A stretch of 64,000 nt of DNA. Source: Hymenobacter siberiensis (GTDB lineage Bacteria; Bacteroidota; Bacteroidia; Cytophagales; Hymenobacteraceae). The notes beneath the pieces were generated by a model that did no database searches, was not told the origin of the DNA, and saw nothing but the letters and a program-made list of their open reading frames with translations. The position numbers were made by a program, and so were the translations under genes. The stretch spans positions 1,054,001-1,118,000 of the forward strand of contig NZ_JAHLZY020000001.1 of the NCBI RefSeq assembly GCF_018967865.2, in the 5' to 3' direction. The first letter of the stretch is position 1, and each line of letters opens with the position of its first letter. Positions 17,941 to 26,573 of the stretch are shown here, piece by piece.

Positions 17941-17997
17941 GCAGCGGCAGTACGTTTACCAAGACTGGCCTTGGTTAAAAGTTTGGTCCAAAAGTTA

Positions 17998-19108
17998 TAC
18001 TCGTCACGAATTACTTTGCGAATCCAGGACGTGAAATTTGAGCCGCATACAGGACGCGAGTTCGGGGCCAAACTCGTCGAGTCGGTCAAAGAAATCGAGG
18101 ACGGCGGTTTTAAACTGGCCCTTGGTGCGGTAAAAGGCGGTGTTGATGATTTTCTGGCGCAGAAACTTCCAGAGGCGTTCAATCAGGTTCAGGTTGGGCG
18201 AATACGGCGGCAAGAAGACCTGCACGAGGCGCTTATCGGTCAGCCAGGCGTTGAGGGCCTTATTTTGGTAGTAGCGGGCGTTGGCGCAGATAACGTGTAC
18301 CGGGCCTTGCGGGTGGGCGGCGAGCCGTTTCTCGTAGAGCCGCTGGGTGCTTTGGGCATTGACGCAGTCGGTTTCGTCGAGGTGGACCTGGGTGGGGCAG
18401 TGGGCGTTGCGGGCGGCGTTGCGGTTGACCCGCTCGCGGCCGCTGACGGTGAGCAAGGGGCGCTCCTTGCCGGTTTCGGTCCAGACGTGGGTGGCGCGCG
18501 TGTTGTGGGTGGGGTGGGCCGCGTCAGCGAAATAGACCACCGCGTCCCCGGCGGCGGCCGCTTCCAGCAGCGGGGCCAGCGTGTCGGTGAGGAAGGCCGT
18601 TTGGGCCGCCGCGTCGGCTTGGCAGGGCACGGCCGTGGTCAATTTATAGGAAAATGCGACAAAGCATTTGGGCCCAGCCGGTGCAGCACGTCCGTCAGGC
18701 CCGAAACCGAGTAACGGACCCCGTAAGTAGCGGCCAACCAGTCGGCAATGGCCCGGCAGTCGGTGTACAACTGCTGGCCCAGTTCCCGGCACAAGCCCGC
18801 CAGTTGGGCGCTGGTGAGCAAGCCCCAATAGCCCGGCTGCTCGGCCCGCAGGTAGCCCGCCAGGCCGTGCAACTGGTAGGTCTGAGCGTAGCGGTACACG
18901 CTGCTCACGTCCACCCCTAGCGCCTGGGCCACCCTCGCCGCGGCGTGCCCTTGGTCGAGCATGAGCAGCACCGTAACCGGGACGTACCCCGCCTGGCCCC
19001 GGCAGGCACGCTGCGCCTGCTGTAATAAGACGCGCTCCGAATCAGGTAAGGTCAATCCCACGAGGTAATGCGAACCCTTTTTTCTCTCTTTTAACTTCGC
19101 GACGAGTA
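17998..19108 (-). mobile_element. IS630-family insertion sequence
   Basis: A 1.11-kb element with short imperfect terminal inverted repeats: TACTCGTCACGAATT at the left and TACTCGTCGCGAAGT read inward from the right. TA lies outside each end, the usual IS630 target. It encodes a two-frame DDE transposase on the minus strand. The right flank is the alpha-2-macroglobulin pseudogene, but the left flank (17941-17997) does not continue that gene, so sequence next to the element has been lost or rearranged after insertion. Confidence 0.88.
18004..19061 (-). CDS. IS630 family transposase, two overlapping frames
   Basis: The N-terminal helix-turn-helix part (LTLPDSERVLLQQ, then DQGHAAARVAQALGV and VSSVYRYAQTY) is in one frame up to YSVSGLTDVLHRLG. 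The catalytic part is in the -1 frame: YFADAAHPTHN, LDETDCVNA and PPYSPNLNLIERLWKF, which includes the DDE-type acidic residues. At the overlap is CCCAAAT (minus strand; plus 18666-18672), read CCA AAT in frame 0, which has the X XXY YYZ form of a -1 slippery site. A -1 shift there joins the frames exactly. No ATG is available; GTG at 19061 is a plausible start, otherwise translation may read in from the host gene. Confidence 0.85.
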
Positions 19109-21061
19109 TAGCTGTGGTGAACAGGTTAATCCGGTCGTCGCGCACGTCCAGATAATCGGGCGTGGCAGCATCCTTCGCCCAGCTTAGCTCGCGCAGGGGG
19201 CCGATGCGCGGGTTCTCGATTTCTAGGCCGGCCGGGAGCAAGTCGTTGATGGCGAAGTTCTTGACCTGGCCGGCTGATTCGGCGGCTTCGAGGGTGATTT
19301 TTACGACCACCAAATCGTTCTGGCGGAAGACGGGGGCGCCCAGCGGCACGCCGTCGCGGTTCAGGAACTGGCGGCGGACTTTGAGGTAGCTGTCTTCCTC
19401 GTGTACCTGGCCGCTGGCGGAGATGCCTTCAGTTTCCCAGTAGTAGTAGAGGCTGCCGCGGCCGGCGGTGCGGATGCTGACGTTGCGGTTGGCCACGTTG
19501 CGCAGGGTGAGGTCTTTGCCATCGAAATTCCCTGCCGGTTTACCGTCAATAAACAGGCTGGCGGTGGTGGTGCTGCGGGCGTTTTGGCGGGCTATTTTGC
19601 CGAGGGCCAGCAGGGCAAAGGCGCGCTCCTGGGTGCTGAGCCAGCCGGCCGCTTTCATCTGGCGGCTGAGCTGGCGGGCGATGCCGGGGATTTGCGGGTT
19701 GTTGGGGTCGGTGCTGACGAGGGCGCGGTGGGTGGGGCGCTGCGGGCCGAACTGCTGGGGCAGCAGCTCGCGGAAGGCGCGCTGGTTGCCGAGGATGCTT
19801 TGGGTGCAGGTGAGGAGGAACTTGGAGTCTTCGGCCAGCAGGGGGGCGGTTGGTGCGGTAGTAGCTCAGGGCCACGGGGTCTTGGCGGCCGGCCAGGGCG
19901 AGGACGTAGAGCGAGTAGGCGATTTCCTTGCTGGCGATGGTGCGCTCGCGGGCAATGTTGTTGGCGTCGAAGTACTGGTAGGGCTCAGTTTCGCGCTTTT
20001 GAGGCGGAACTGCAGGTATTTCAGGGTTTTGTCGAGCACCGATTTATTCACCGCGAAGCCGGCCTGCTGGGCTTCCTGCAGGAAATGGGCGGCGTAGGCG
20101 GTGGCCCACCAGTTGTCGTAGTCGCCGCCCGGCCAGTAGCTCAGGCTGCCGTTGTAGAGCTGCATGCTCTCGATTTTGCGGATGGCTTCCTGGACGTGGT
20201 AGTTCGGGTTGTAGCGCTGGGCCTTGGCCGCCGCGCCGGTTTTCTGCTGCAAGGTGGCCGCCAAATCGGCGTAGTAGAGCTGCGGGAAGGCGGCCGACAC
20301 GGTTTGCTCCAGGCAGCCGTAGGGGTATTGCAGCAGGTAGCGCAAATCCTTGCTGAACTCATTCTGGTCGGGCACTTCGGCCTGGGCCGTGAGGGTGGTG
20401 GTGGCCACGGTGCCGGTGGCGGGCCGCAAGCCGGGCGCAATGTCAATGCGCAGCGGCGTGCCCACCTTCACGTCCTGCTTGAAGCTGATGCCGAGCGTGG
20501 CATCCGGCTCGGCCGTGCTGATTTCGACGGCCACGGGCTTGCCGTCCTGGCTCACGCGCAGGCGGGAGCGCAGGTCGGCGGGCCGCACGGGGTAGTTGAA
20601 CACGAGGTTGGCGGCCAGCTCGGCCGTGCCCGCCGCTCGCTTCGAGCTGCCATAAAACACCTGCGGCGCCGCCATTTTCAGGTATGGCGTGTGAAATTTC
20701 GGCCGGTTCAGGGCCAGCTCCTGCTTCCCGCTGGGCAAGGTCGAAGGCCGCAATCGGCCTTGAACACCGTGCTGGGCTGAAACGGCGTCATCGGCGAAAA
20801 CGTGAGCTCGCGGGCGCTGGTCCACTTAAACTTGCCCGGCACGGCCGGCGAGAACTTCACGAACTGGGTGGTGTCCCAGCGGTTTATCTGGCCGGCATCC
20901 ACCACCGCGTCATCGAAGGTGAAGACGAGGTTGGCGTAGGGGTCGATTTCGTCGCCGTCGGCGGTGGTTTGGACTACCTGTTCCTTGGCCGATTTTTTGG
21001 AGCACGAGGAAGCCGCCAGCAGCACAAGTAGCAGGGGCAAAAAGCGGTAACGAGCCAGCAT
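19109..21061 (-). pseudogene. Alpha-2-macroglobulin family lipoprotein, degraded
   Basis: Bacterial alpha-2-macroglobulins are large periplasmic lipoproteins that trap proteases. The start at 21061 (MLARYRFLPLLL) leads to a lipobox ending SSCSKK, then the first macroglobulin domain. The frame breaks near 20750 and resumes (LRPSTLPSGKQELAL). After PGLRPATG the sequence jumps to the thioester domain region with YPYGCLEQ, the CLEQ thioester motif, so the central portion (roughly half the usual 1,600-1,900 residues) is absent. Two more frame breaks fall near 20010 and 19860. The C-terminal domain (GISASGQVHEEDSYLKVRR, DDRINLFTTA) is cut by the IS630 element. Clearly non-functional as a whole. Confidence 0.9.
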
Positions 21062-21313
21062 GGGGGGGTGGGGGAAAGGAATTGTGGCCGGAAGGTAATA
21101 ATAATTGTCGCCTATATGGCGGCGCTTATTTTTTTCGCCGACCCCTGCCGGAAGTGCCCCGGCCGGGCGAAGTCGGAACCGGGCCGGGCCGGGGCGCATG
21201 CGCGGCCCGGCAGCGTAATCGACCTCGGTGGGTGCCCATAATTATGGCGCACTCGTATGAAGCAATCCAGCGGAACTAATGCTTGCACTGCTTTGATAAT
21301 CAATAATTTTCAC

Positions 21314-22441
21314 ATGTCTGACTTCGCCAGCTTCTTTCTTGACCAGGCGGAAGCCAGTCCCCACGTGCAGTTTGTGTACGACCTCGCGGCCCGCCGCATC
21401 GTGTTCGTCAACGCCGCCTACCAAACTGTATTGCACGGCAGCCTGAAAGGGGTAAATGCCGAGCTGCCGGCCCTGCTCCAGCGCCTGCACCCCGACGACT
21501 TGGCCTATGTTGCCCATTACTGGGCCCGATGGGTGCAAAATGAGGTGACCGACGAAGTAGAAGTACGCCTCCAGACGCCCGGCAAGCCCAACCAGTGGTT
21601 CTGCCTTACGCCCTCGTATCAGGAAGTCGATGGCCGCGTGCTGCTGGGCGGCACCCTGCGCGACGTGAGCGTGATGAAGCACTACCAGGGAAACGCCGAC
21701 CTGTTCAACAGCCGCAAAAACGCCACGCTGGAGATTCTCTCGCACGATTTGAGCGGCGCTTTCATCATGGTGCAGCAAGTTGCGGGGTTCCTGCACGAGG
21801 AAGTGGTGGCGCCGGAAAACAGCCGCATTCCCGAAATGCTACAAGTGCTCGAAGCCACCAGCCGCGACAGCGTGAAGATGATTCGCGAGCTCATCAACAT
21901 CGAATTTCTGACCTCGACCAACTCTGACCTCAAGGTAAACCGGGTCGATATCGGGGCCATTCTGCGCGTGCCGCTCGACCAGCTCCAGCTTGGGCAGCGG
22001 CTGCTGGGCCATCACTTCGCCTACACCCTGCCCGACGAGCCGATATATGTGAACCTGGACGTCAACAAGTTTACGCAGGTGCTTATCAACCTGGTGGGCA
22101 ACGCCTTCAAGTTCACGCCCGATGCCGGCCACGTTGCGGTGCACATTGCGCCCGGTCCCGGCAGTGTGCTCATTCACGTGGTCGATGACGGGGTTGGGAT
22201 TCCGCTGGCCATGCAGCCCTACCTGTTCGAGCGGTTCACCAAAGCCCGGCGGCCGGGCCTGCGCGGCGAATCCACCACCGGCCTGGGCCTGGCGCTGTGC
22301 AAAACCATTGTGGAGTGGCACCACGGTACCATTTCCGTCGATAGCACCGAAGGCATCGGCAGCACCTTCACCGTAGAAGTTCCGCGCTCGGAAGCCGTCG
22401 GCAGCCTCGTCCCGGCCGAGCTGGTCGAGCTCGATGCGTAA
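21314..22441 (+). CDS. PAS-domain sensor histidine kinase
   Basis: A 375-residue cytoplasmic sensor kinase without membrane segments. Residues 1-125 look like a PAS domain (FVYDLAARRIVFVNAAYQ, then LHPDDL). The HisKA domain follows with phospho-acceptor His in EILSHDLSG, and the HATPase domain with N box NLVGNAFKFTPD, G1 box VVDDGVGIP and G2 box TTGLGLALCKTIVE. An in-frame ATG at 21257 is an alternative start that adds 19 residues. No response regulator gene is adjacent, so the output is unknown. The downstream gap holds a family A palindrome. Confidence 0.9.
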   Translation: MSDFASFFLDQAEASPHVQFVYDLAARRIVFVNAAYQTVLHGSLKGVNAELPALLQRLHPDDLAYVAHYWARWVQNEVTDEVEVRLQTPGKPNQWFCLTPSYQEVDGRVLLGGTLRDVSVMKHYQGNADLFNSRKNATLEILSHDLSGAFIMVQQVAGFLHEEVVAPENSRIPEMLQVLEATSRDSVKMIRELINIEFLTSTNSDLKVNRVDIGAILRVPLDQLQLGQRLLGHHFAYTLPDEPIYVNLDVNKFTQVLINLVGNAFKFTPDAGHVAVHIAPGPGSVLIHVVDDGVGIPLAMQPYLFERFTKARRPGLRGESTTGLGLALCKTIVEWHHGTISVDSTEGIGSTFTVEVPRSEAVGSLVPAELVELDA

Positions 22442-22487
22442 GGGGTTTGTGGGAATGGGTCGGTTTTAAGTAGTGGTGCAAAAGTAG

Positions 22488-22585
22488 AACGCCATGCAGA
22501 GCGCAGCATCTTGCCCGCCACCACTAATTCATCCGATTGGATTACTAATGCGGGCAAGATGCTTCGCTGCGCTCTGCATGACGTT
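22488..22585. repeat. GTCATGC-type palindrome (family A), one arm with a small deletion
   Basis: The left arm AACGCCATGCAGAGCGCAGC goes straight to ATCTTGCC and lacks the GAAGC present in the right arm (GATGCTTCGCTGCGCTCTGC). The remaining arm pairing is otherwise good, which shows that the arms evolve separately. Confidence 0.85.
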
Positions 22586-22660
22586 CTTCTGCCCGCTTAC
22601 TTATGCTTTGACAAGCTCAGCATGACGTGCCAGCGAATTGCTGAGAAGCTTCTCACGCCG

Positions 22661-23356
22661 CTACCCCACCAGCCCCAGTACCTCCCGCAGCCGCCCCACC
22701 GCCCGAAACTCCACTTCCGCCAGCCGCTCGGCGGGCACGTGCTCGTGAATCCAGTTGGCGTGGTAGGGCACGTGGATGGCCGAAAATCCCAGCTGCACCA
22801 CCGGCAGAATGTCGGATTTCAGCGAGTTACCAATCATCACGAAGTTGTCGGGCGTGATGTTGAGGCGGGCGAAGAGGCGGCTGTAGGTAGGCTCGTCCTT
22901 CTCGCTCACGATTTCGACGTGGTCGAAGAAGTCGCCCAGGCCGGAGCGGGCTATTTTGCTTTCCTGGTCGAACAGGTCGCCTTTGGTGAGCAGCAGCAGC
23001 CGGTGGCCGCGCTCTTTCAGCTCCGTGAGCACCGCCACCACATCGGGCAGCGGCTCGATGGGGAAGCGCAGCAGGTCCTTGCCCAAATCCAAAATTCGCT
23101 GGATTTCGTGGCCGTGTACCGCCCCGCCGGAGAGTTGAATCGAGGTTTCAATCATCGAGAGCATGAACGACTTGGCCCCGTAGCCGAATAGCTGCATGTT
23201 AGCCCGCTGCACGTCGTAGAGCCGCGCGTTGATGGTGGCATGGTCAGCATACGGGGCCAGAATCTGGAGCAACTGGGCTTCGACGTGGTCGAAATGCGGC
23301 TGGTTGGGCCAGAGTGTATCGTCGGCGTCGAAGGCGATAAAGGTTTGAGTGGGCAT
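22661..23356 (-). CDS. HAD family hydrolase
   Basis: A 231-residue haloacid-dehalogenase-like phosphatase. Motif I is FDADDTLW, with nucleophile Asp and general acid Asp; motif II is LLLTKGD; motif III uses the Lys near EKDEPTY; and motif IV is MIGNSLKSDI. A helical cap domain sits between motifs I and II, so it is a C1-type HAD. The organism is likely to use it on a small phosphorylated metabolite, but the substrate cannot be told from sequence. It is flanked by two family A palindromes, which isolate it transcriptionally. Confidence 0.9.
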   Translation of the reverse strand: MPTQTFIAFDADDTLWPNQPHFDHVEAQLLQILAPYADHATINARLYDVQRANMQLFGYGAKSFMLSMIETSIQLSGGAVHGHEIQRILDLGKDLLRFPIEPLPDVVAVLTELKERGHRLLLLTKGDLFDQESKIARSGLGDFFDHVEIVSEKDEPTYSRLFARLNITPDNFVMIGNSLKSDILPVVQLGFSAIHVPYHANWIHEHVPAERLAEVEFRAVGRLREVLGLVG

Positions 23357-23378
23357 GGGAAGCAGGTTGATTTAAAAC

Positions 23379-23480
23379 GTCATGCAGAGCGTAGCGAAGC
23401 ATCTCGCATGCCGCCACTAATCCTTTTCTGGCGATGGAGTTACCGCCACAAGCGAGATGCTTCGCTACGCTCTGCATGAC
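23379..23480. repeat. GTCATGC-type palindrome (family A)
   Basis: The left arm starts GTCATGCAGAGCGTAGCGAA and the right arm ends with TCTGCATGAC, with about 40 bases between. It lies between the start of the HAD gene and the start of the acetyltransferase gene. Confidence 0.9.
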
Positions 23481-23524
23481 AAAACCGGCAAACTAGCCCG
23501 CAAAGCTACCGACCTTTGCCCCCC

Positions 23525-24154
23525 ATGAAGCACCTGATTGACCTCGAAACCTGGCCCCGCCGCGAGCACTTTGCCTTTTTTTCGGCCTTCGAAGAGCCCT
23601 TCTTCGGCCTCACGGCCAACGTGGACTGCACAGCCGCCCAGGCCGCCGCCAAGCGGCTGGGCGTGTCGTTTTTCCTGTACTACCTCTACCACGCCCTCGA
23701 AGCGGCCAACGAAGTCGAAGCCTTCCGCTACCGCATCGAAAACGGCCAGGTATACTGCTACGACCGCATTCACGCCTCGGCTACCCTCGGCCGGCCCGAC
23801 CACACGTTTGCCTTTTCCTTCATCGAGCAGCACGACACGCTGGCCGGCTTCATCGTCGCCGCCGAAGCTGAAATTGCCGCCGTGCAGGCCAGCATTGGCC
23901 TGCGCCTCAACGACACCACCGGCCGCCCCGATACCGTGCATTGCTCGGCCCTGCCGTGGGTGCGCTTCACCGGGCTTTCGCACGCCCGTAGCTTCTCGCA
24001 CCCCGACAGCTGCCCCAAAATTTCCTTCGGCCAGGTTTTTCAGGAACGCGATACGCTGCAAATGCCCGTGTCAGTCAATTTACACCATGGGCTGGGCGAT
24101 GGCTACCACGCTGGGCTGTTTCTGGCGGCGTTTCAGCGGCGGCTGAGCTTGTAG
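23525..24154 (+). CDS. CatA-like O-acetyltransferase
   Basis: A 209-residue protein related to chloramphenicol acetyltransferase, which moves an acetyl group from acetyl-CoA to a hydroxyl. The key C-terminal motif NLHHGLGDGYHAG matches the CAT active-site HHxxxDG with the catalytic His. Other family features are the N-terminal RREHFAFFSAFEEPFFGLTANVD (seen as REHFAFF and EEPFFGLT) and FFLYYLYHALEAAN. It is probably trimeric by family analogy. Many chromosomal homologues in Bacteroidota are of unknown substrate, so antibiotic resistance should not be assumed. Start ATG at 23525 follows ACCTTTGC, a -7-like box. The stop TAG lies inside the left arm of the next hairpin. Confidence 0.88.
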   Translation: MKHLIDLETWPRREHFAFFSAFEEPFFGLTANVDCTAAQAAAKRLGVSFFLYYLYHALEAANEVEAFRYRIENGQVYCYDRIHASATLGRPDHTFAFSFIEQHDTLAGFIVAAEAEIAAVQASIGLRLNDTTGRPDTVHCSALPWVRFTGLSHARSFSHPDSCPKISFGQVFQERDTLQMPVSVNLHHGLGDGYHAGLFLAAFQRRLSL

Positions 24155-24224
24155 CACATGTTTTAGCTTGTGCCGGCCCTGCTCACTATTCCCCGTTCTC
24201 TGCACAAGCTGAAGCATGTGCTAC
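24151..24224. repeat. GTAGCACATG hairpin between two genes
   Basis: Arms 24151-24173 and 24202-24224 pair at 21 of 23 positions. The stop TAG of the acetyltransferase (24152-24154) is within the left arm, and the LysR start is only 9 bases past the right arm. Confidence 0.88.
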
Positions 24225-24233
24225 ATTCACATC

Positions 24234-25139
24234 ATGCTCTCCCATTCCCATGAAGTCTTCTTCGAAGTAGCCCAGCGGTTGAGCTTCACCAAAGCCAGCC
24301 AAGCGTTGTTCACTAGCCAGTCGGCCGTGAGCAAGCAGGTAAAAGCGTTGGAAGAACGCTACAAAACCGGGCTGTTCGAGCGCCTGGGCAGCAGCATTCA
24401 GCTCACCCCGGCCGGCCGCAAGCTCTACGAAAAACTGCTGCAAGCTAAGCAGCTGCAACAGGAGCTGCACCAGGAAATGAGCGCGCTCAGCCCGGATTTC
24501 GCGCCTACGCAGCACCTCGTCATCGGGGCCAGTACCACTATTTCGCTCTATGTGCTGCCGCCGGTAGTATCGGCCTACCTGCGCCTGCATCCCAACCGCC
24601 AACTCAGCCTCAAAAACCGCAATTCCGATAATATTCTGCGCGCTTTGCTCGACCACGAAATCGAGCTGGGCATCATCGAGGGCATCCACAAAGTGAGCAA
24701 CGTGACCTATACCCCGCTGCTCACCGACGACGTGGTGGCCGTGTGCGCCGCCAATAACCCACTCGAGCAGCGCTCCCTCGAAGTGCACGACCTGCTCACC
24801 ACGCCCCTGGCGCTGCGCGAGGATGGCTCCGGCACCCTGGCCGTGCTGGAGGAAGCCTTGGCCCGGCACCGCATCAAGCTGGCCGCCCTGCCGGTGCGCG
24901 TGCGTATGGGCGGCACCGAGGCCCTCAAAAATTTCGTGCGCGTCGATACCTGTCTGGCCTTTCTGCCCCGGCAGGCGGTGATAAAAGAGCTGGCTTCCGG
25001 CGAGTTAGTGGAAGTAAAAATTAATAATTTCCTGTTGAAGCGGGAGTTCAACTTCATTCAGCGCAAGGGCACCGAGAACAACGCACCCTATAAGGATTTT
25101 CTCCAGTTCACGCGGCGCTACTATTCTGGTAAGGCATAG
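24234..25139 (+). CDS. LysR family transcriptional regulator
   Basis: A 301-residue LysR-type regulator. The N-terminal winged helix-turn-helix is clear: EVAQRLSFTKASQALFTSQSAVSKQVKALE, seen as FTKASQAL and TSQSAVSKQV, then TPAGRKLYE. A periplasmic-binding-like effector domain follows from about residue 90 (LVIGASTTISLYVLPPVV). It shows the CysB/CysL-like style of binding a small sulfur or amino-acid metabolite, but the ligand cannot be read. An in-frame ATG at 24216 lies in the hairpin and is less likely. Threonine synthase follows on the same strand 63 bases downstream and may be a target or simply a neighbour. Confidence 0.91.
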   Translation: MLSHSHEVFFEVAQRLSFTKASQALFTSQSAVSKQVKALEERYKTGLFERLGSSIQLTPAGRKLYEKLLQAKQLQQELHQEMSALSPDFAPTQHLVIGASTTISLYVLPPVVSAYLRLHPNRQLSLKNRNSDNILRALLDHEIELGIIEGIHKVSNVTYTPLLTDDVVAVCAANNPLEQRSLEVHDLLTTPLALREDGSGTLAVLEEALARHRIKLAALPVRVRMGGTEALKNFVRVDTCLAFLPRQAVIKELASGELVEVKINNFLLKREFNFIQRKGTENNAPYKDFLQFTRRYYSGKA

Positions 25140-25202
25140 GCTATTCCAAAAGTCCATCCCAATTGGGCATACCTAGGGCAAGGCAGTTCCGTACTTTGCC
25201 CC

Positions 25203-26405
25203 ATGAAACTGGTCGCCTCCGAATCCCTGTCCCGCCTCGCCGCACTGCATTGCTCCGCCTGCGGCACCGAATACTCTGCCTTCGATTTGCAGCGCGTGTC
25301 AGCCTGCTGCAATGTGCCGCTGGTGGCCGATTACGACCTACACCAGCCCCTCAGCCGCGCCGTCATCGACCAGGCCGATACCTCGATGTGGCGCTACGGC
25401 GCGCTGCTGCCGCTATTGCACGAAGAAAATAAGGTGACCCTCGGCGAAGGCCTCACGCCGCTGCTGCGCCTGCCGCGCCTGGCCGCCCGCCACGAGCTGG
25501 CCCACCTCCTGCTGAAAGACGAAGGCCAGAACCCCACCGGCTCCTTTAAGGCGCGCGGCTTGAGCATGGCCGTGTCCAAAGCCAAGGAGATGGGCGTGGA
25601 AGGCTGCATTATTCCCACGGCCGGCAACGCGGGCGTGGCCCTGGCCGCCTATTGCGCCCGCGCCGGCCTGCGCGCCGTGGTGGTGATGCCGCGCCACACC
25701 CCGGAGGCGTTCAAGGAGGAATGCTACTGGTACGGGGCCGAAGTGGAGCTCGTCGATGGCCTCATCAGCGACTGCGGGGCCCGCGTGCGCCAGCGCAACG
25801 CCGACGGCGCACTCCTCGACATCTCGACCTTGAAAGAGCCTTACCGCCTCGAAGGCAAGAAAACCATGGGCTACGAAATCGCCGAGCAGCTTGGCTGGAC
25901 GCTGCCCGACGTGCTGCTCTACCCCGCCGGCGGCGGCACCGGTCTCATCGGCATCTGGAAAGCGTTTCAGGAAATGAAGCAGCTTGGCTGGCTCGCCCCC
26001 CATGTGAAATTACCGCGCATGGTGGCCGTGCAAGCCGAAAACTGCTGCCCGCTCCTCGAAACTTACGAGGGCCGCCAGCCCAACTGCCACAACTACCACG
26101 GCCACGCCACGCTGGCCAACGGCTTGGCCGTGCCCCACCCGCTGGGCGAAAACATGATGCTCCGCGTGCTCCGCGAGTCGCATGGCACGGTGGTGAGCGT
26201 GAGCGAAGAAGGCATGCTGGACGGCATGCGCGACCTCGGCCACCAGGAAGGCCTGTTCGTAGCCCCCGAAGGCGGCGCGGTGTGGACGGCCGCCCGCCAG
26301 CTGCTGGCCACCGGCGCCATTCATTCCGACGAGAAAATCCTGCTCCTGAACACTGGCAACGGCCAGAAATACATGGACAACGTGGCCGGCCGGGCCTGGG
26401 GGTAG
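25203..26405 (+). CDS. thrC: Threonine synthase
   Basis: PLP enzyme of 400 residues converting O-phosphohomoserine to threonine and phosphate. The PLP-binding Lys is in NPTGSFKARG, the phosphate-binding glycine loop in PAGGGTGLIG, and the N-terminus has a C-x2-C pair (CSACGTEYSAF) followed by a Cys pair (SACCNVPL), a zinc-ribbon-like arrangement seen in many class II threonine synthases. GTACTTTGC ends four bases before ATG 25203, resembling a -7 promoter box with a leaderless start. The gene is followed by a family A palindrome. Confidence 0.93.
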   Translation: MKLVASESLSRLAALHCSACGTEYSAFDLQRVSACCNVPLVADYDLHQPLSRAVIDQADTSMWRYGALLPLLHEENKVTLGEGLTPLLRLPRLAARHELAHLLLKDEGQNPTGSFKARGLSMAVSKAKEMGVEGCIIPTAGNAGVALAAYCARAGLRAVVVMPRHTPEAFKEECYWYGAEVELVDGLISDCGARVRQRNADGALLDISTLKEPYRLEGKKTMGYEIAEQLGWTLPDVLLYPAGGGTGLIGIWKAFQEMKQLGWLAPHVKLPRMVAVQAENCCPLLETYEGRQPNCHNYHGHATLANGLAVPHPLGENMMLRVLRESHGTVVSVSEEGMLDGMRDLGHQEGLFVAPEGGAVWTAARQLLATGAIHSDEKILLLNTGNGQKYMDNVAGRAWG

Positions 26406-26422
26406 CCGTCTGCGAGTAGCTA

Positions 26423-26528
26423 GAACGTCATGCTGAGCGCAGCCGAAGCATCGCTGCCTCATTACTAACGCAATCGAAAGAATTAGTTGCGTAGTAGAGA
26501 TGCTTCGGCTGCGCTCAGCATGACGTTC
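26423..26528. repeat. GTCATGC-type palindrome (family A)
   Basis: The left arm GAACGTCATGCTGAGCGCAG and right arm CTGCGCTCAGCATGACGTTC pair fully, with about 60 bases between. Same family as 60061 and 61345. Confidence 0.92.
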
Positions 26529-26561
26529 TCTTTTCGTTATGCAGCCCCCCGCTTCCGGCAA

Positions 26562-26569
26562 TACCTTTG
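26562..26569 (+). promoter_or_regulatory. TACCTTTG -7 box four bases before the start codon
   Basis: Exact match to TAnnTTTG, ending four bases before ATG 26574. Transcription from it would begin at or next to the ATG. No good -33 TTG is seen 19 bases upstream. Confidence 0.5.
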
Positions 26570-26573
26570 CCCC

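Noticed and set aside
18639..19658. A single 339-codon frame joining the macroglobulin C-terminus to the IS630 N-terminus as a genuine fusion protein
   Set aside because: The join falls at the terminal inverted repeat of the IS, so it is a read-through by chance, not a conserved fusion.
23525..24154. Calling the CatA-like gene an antibiotic-resistance determinant
   Set aside because: The CAT motif is present, but chromosomal homologues act on unknown substrates and there is no mobile or resistance context.
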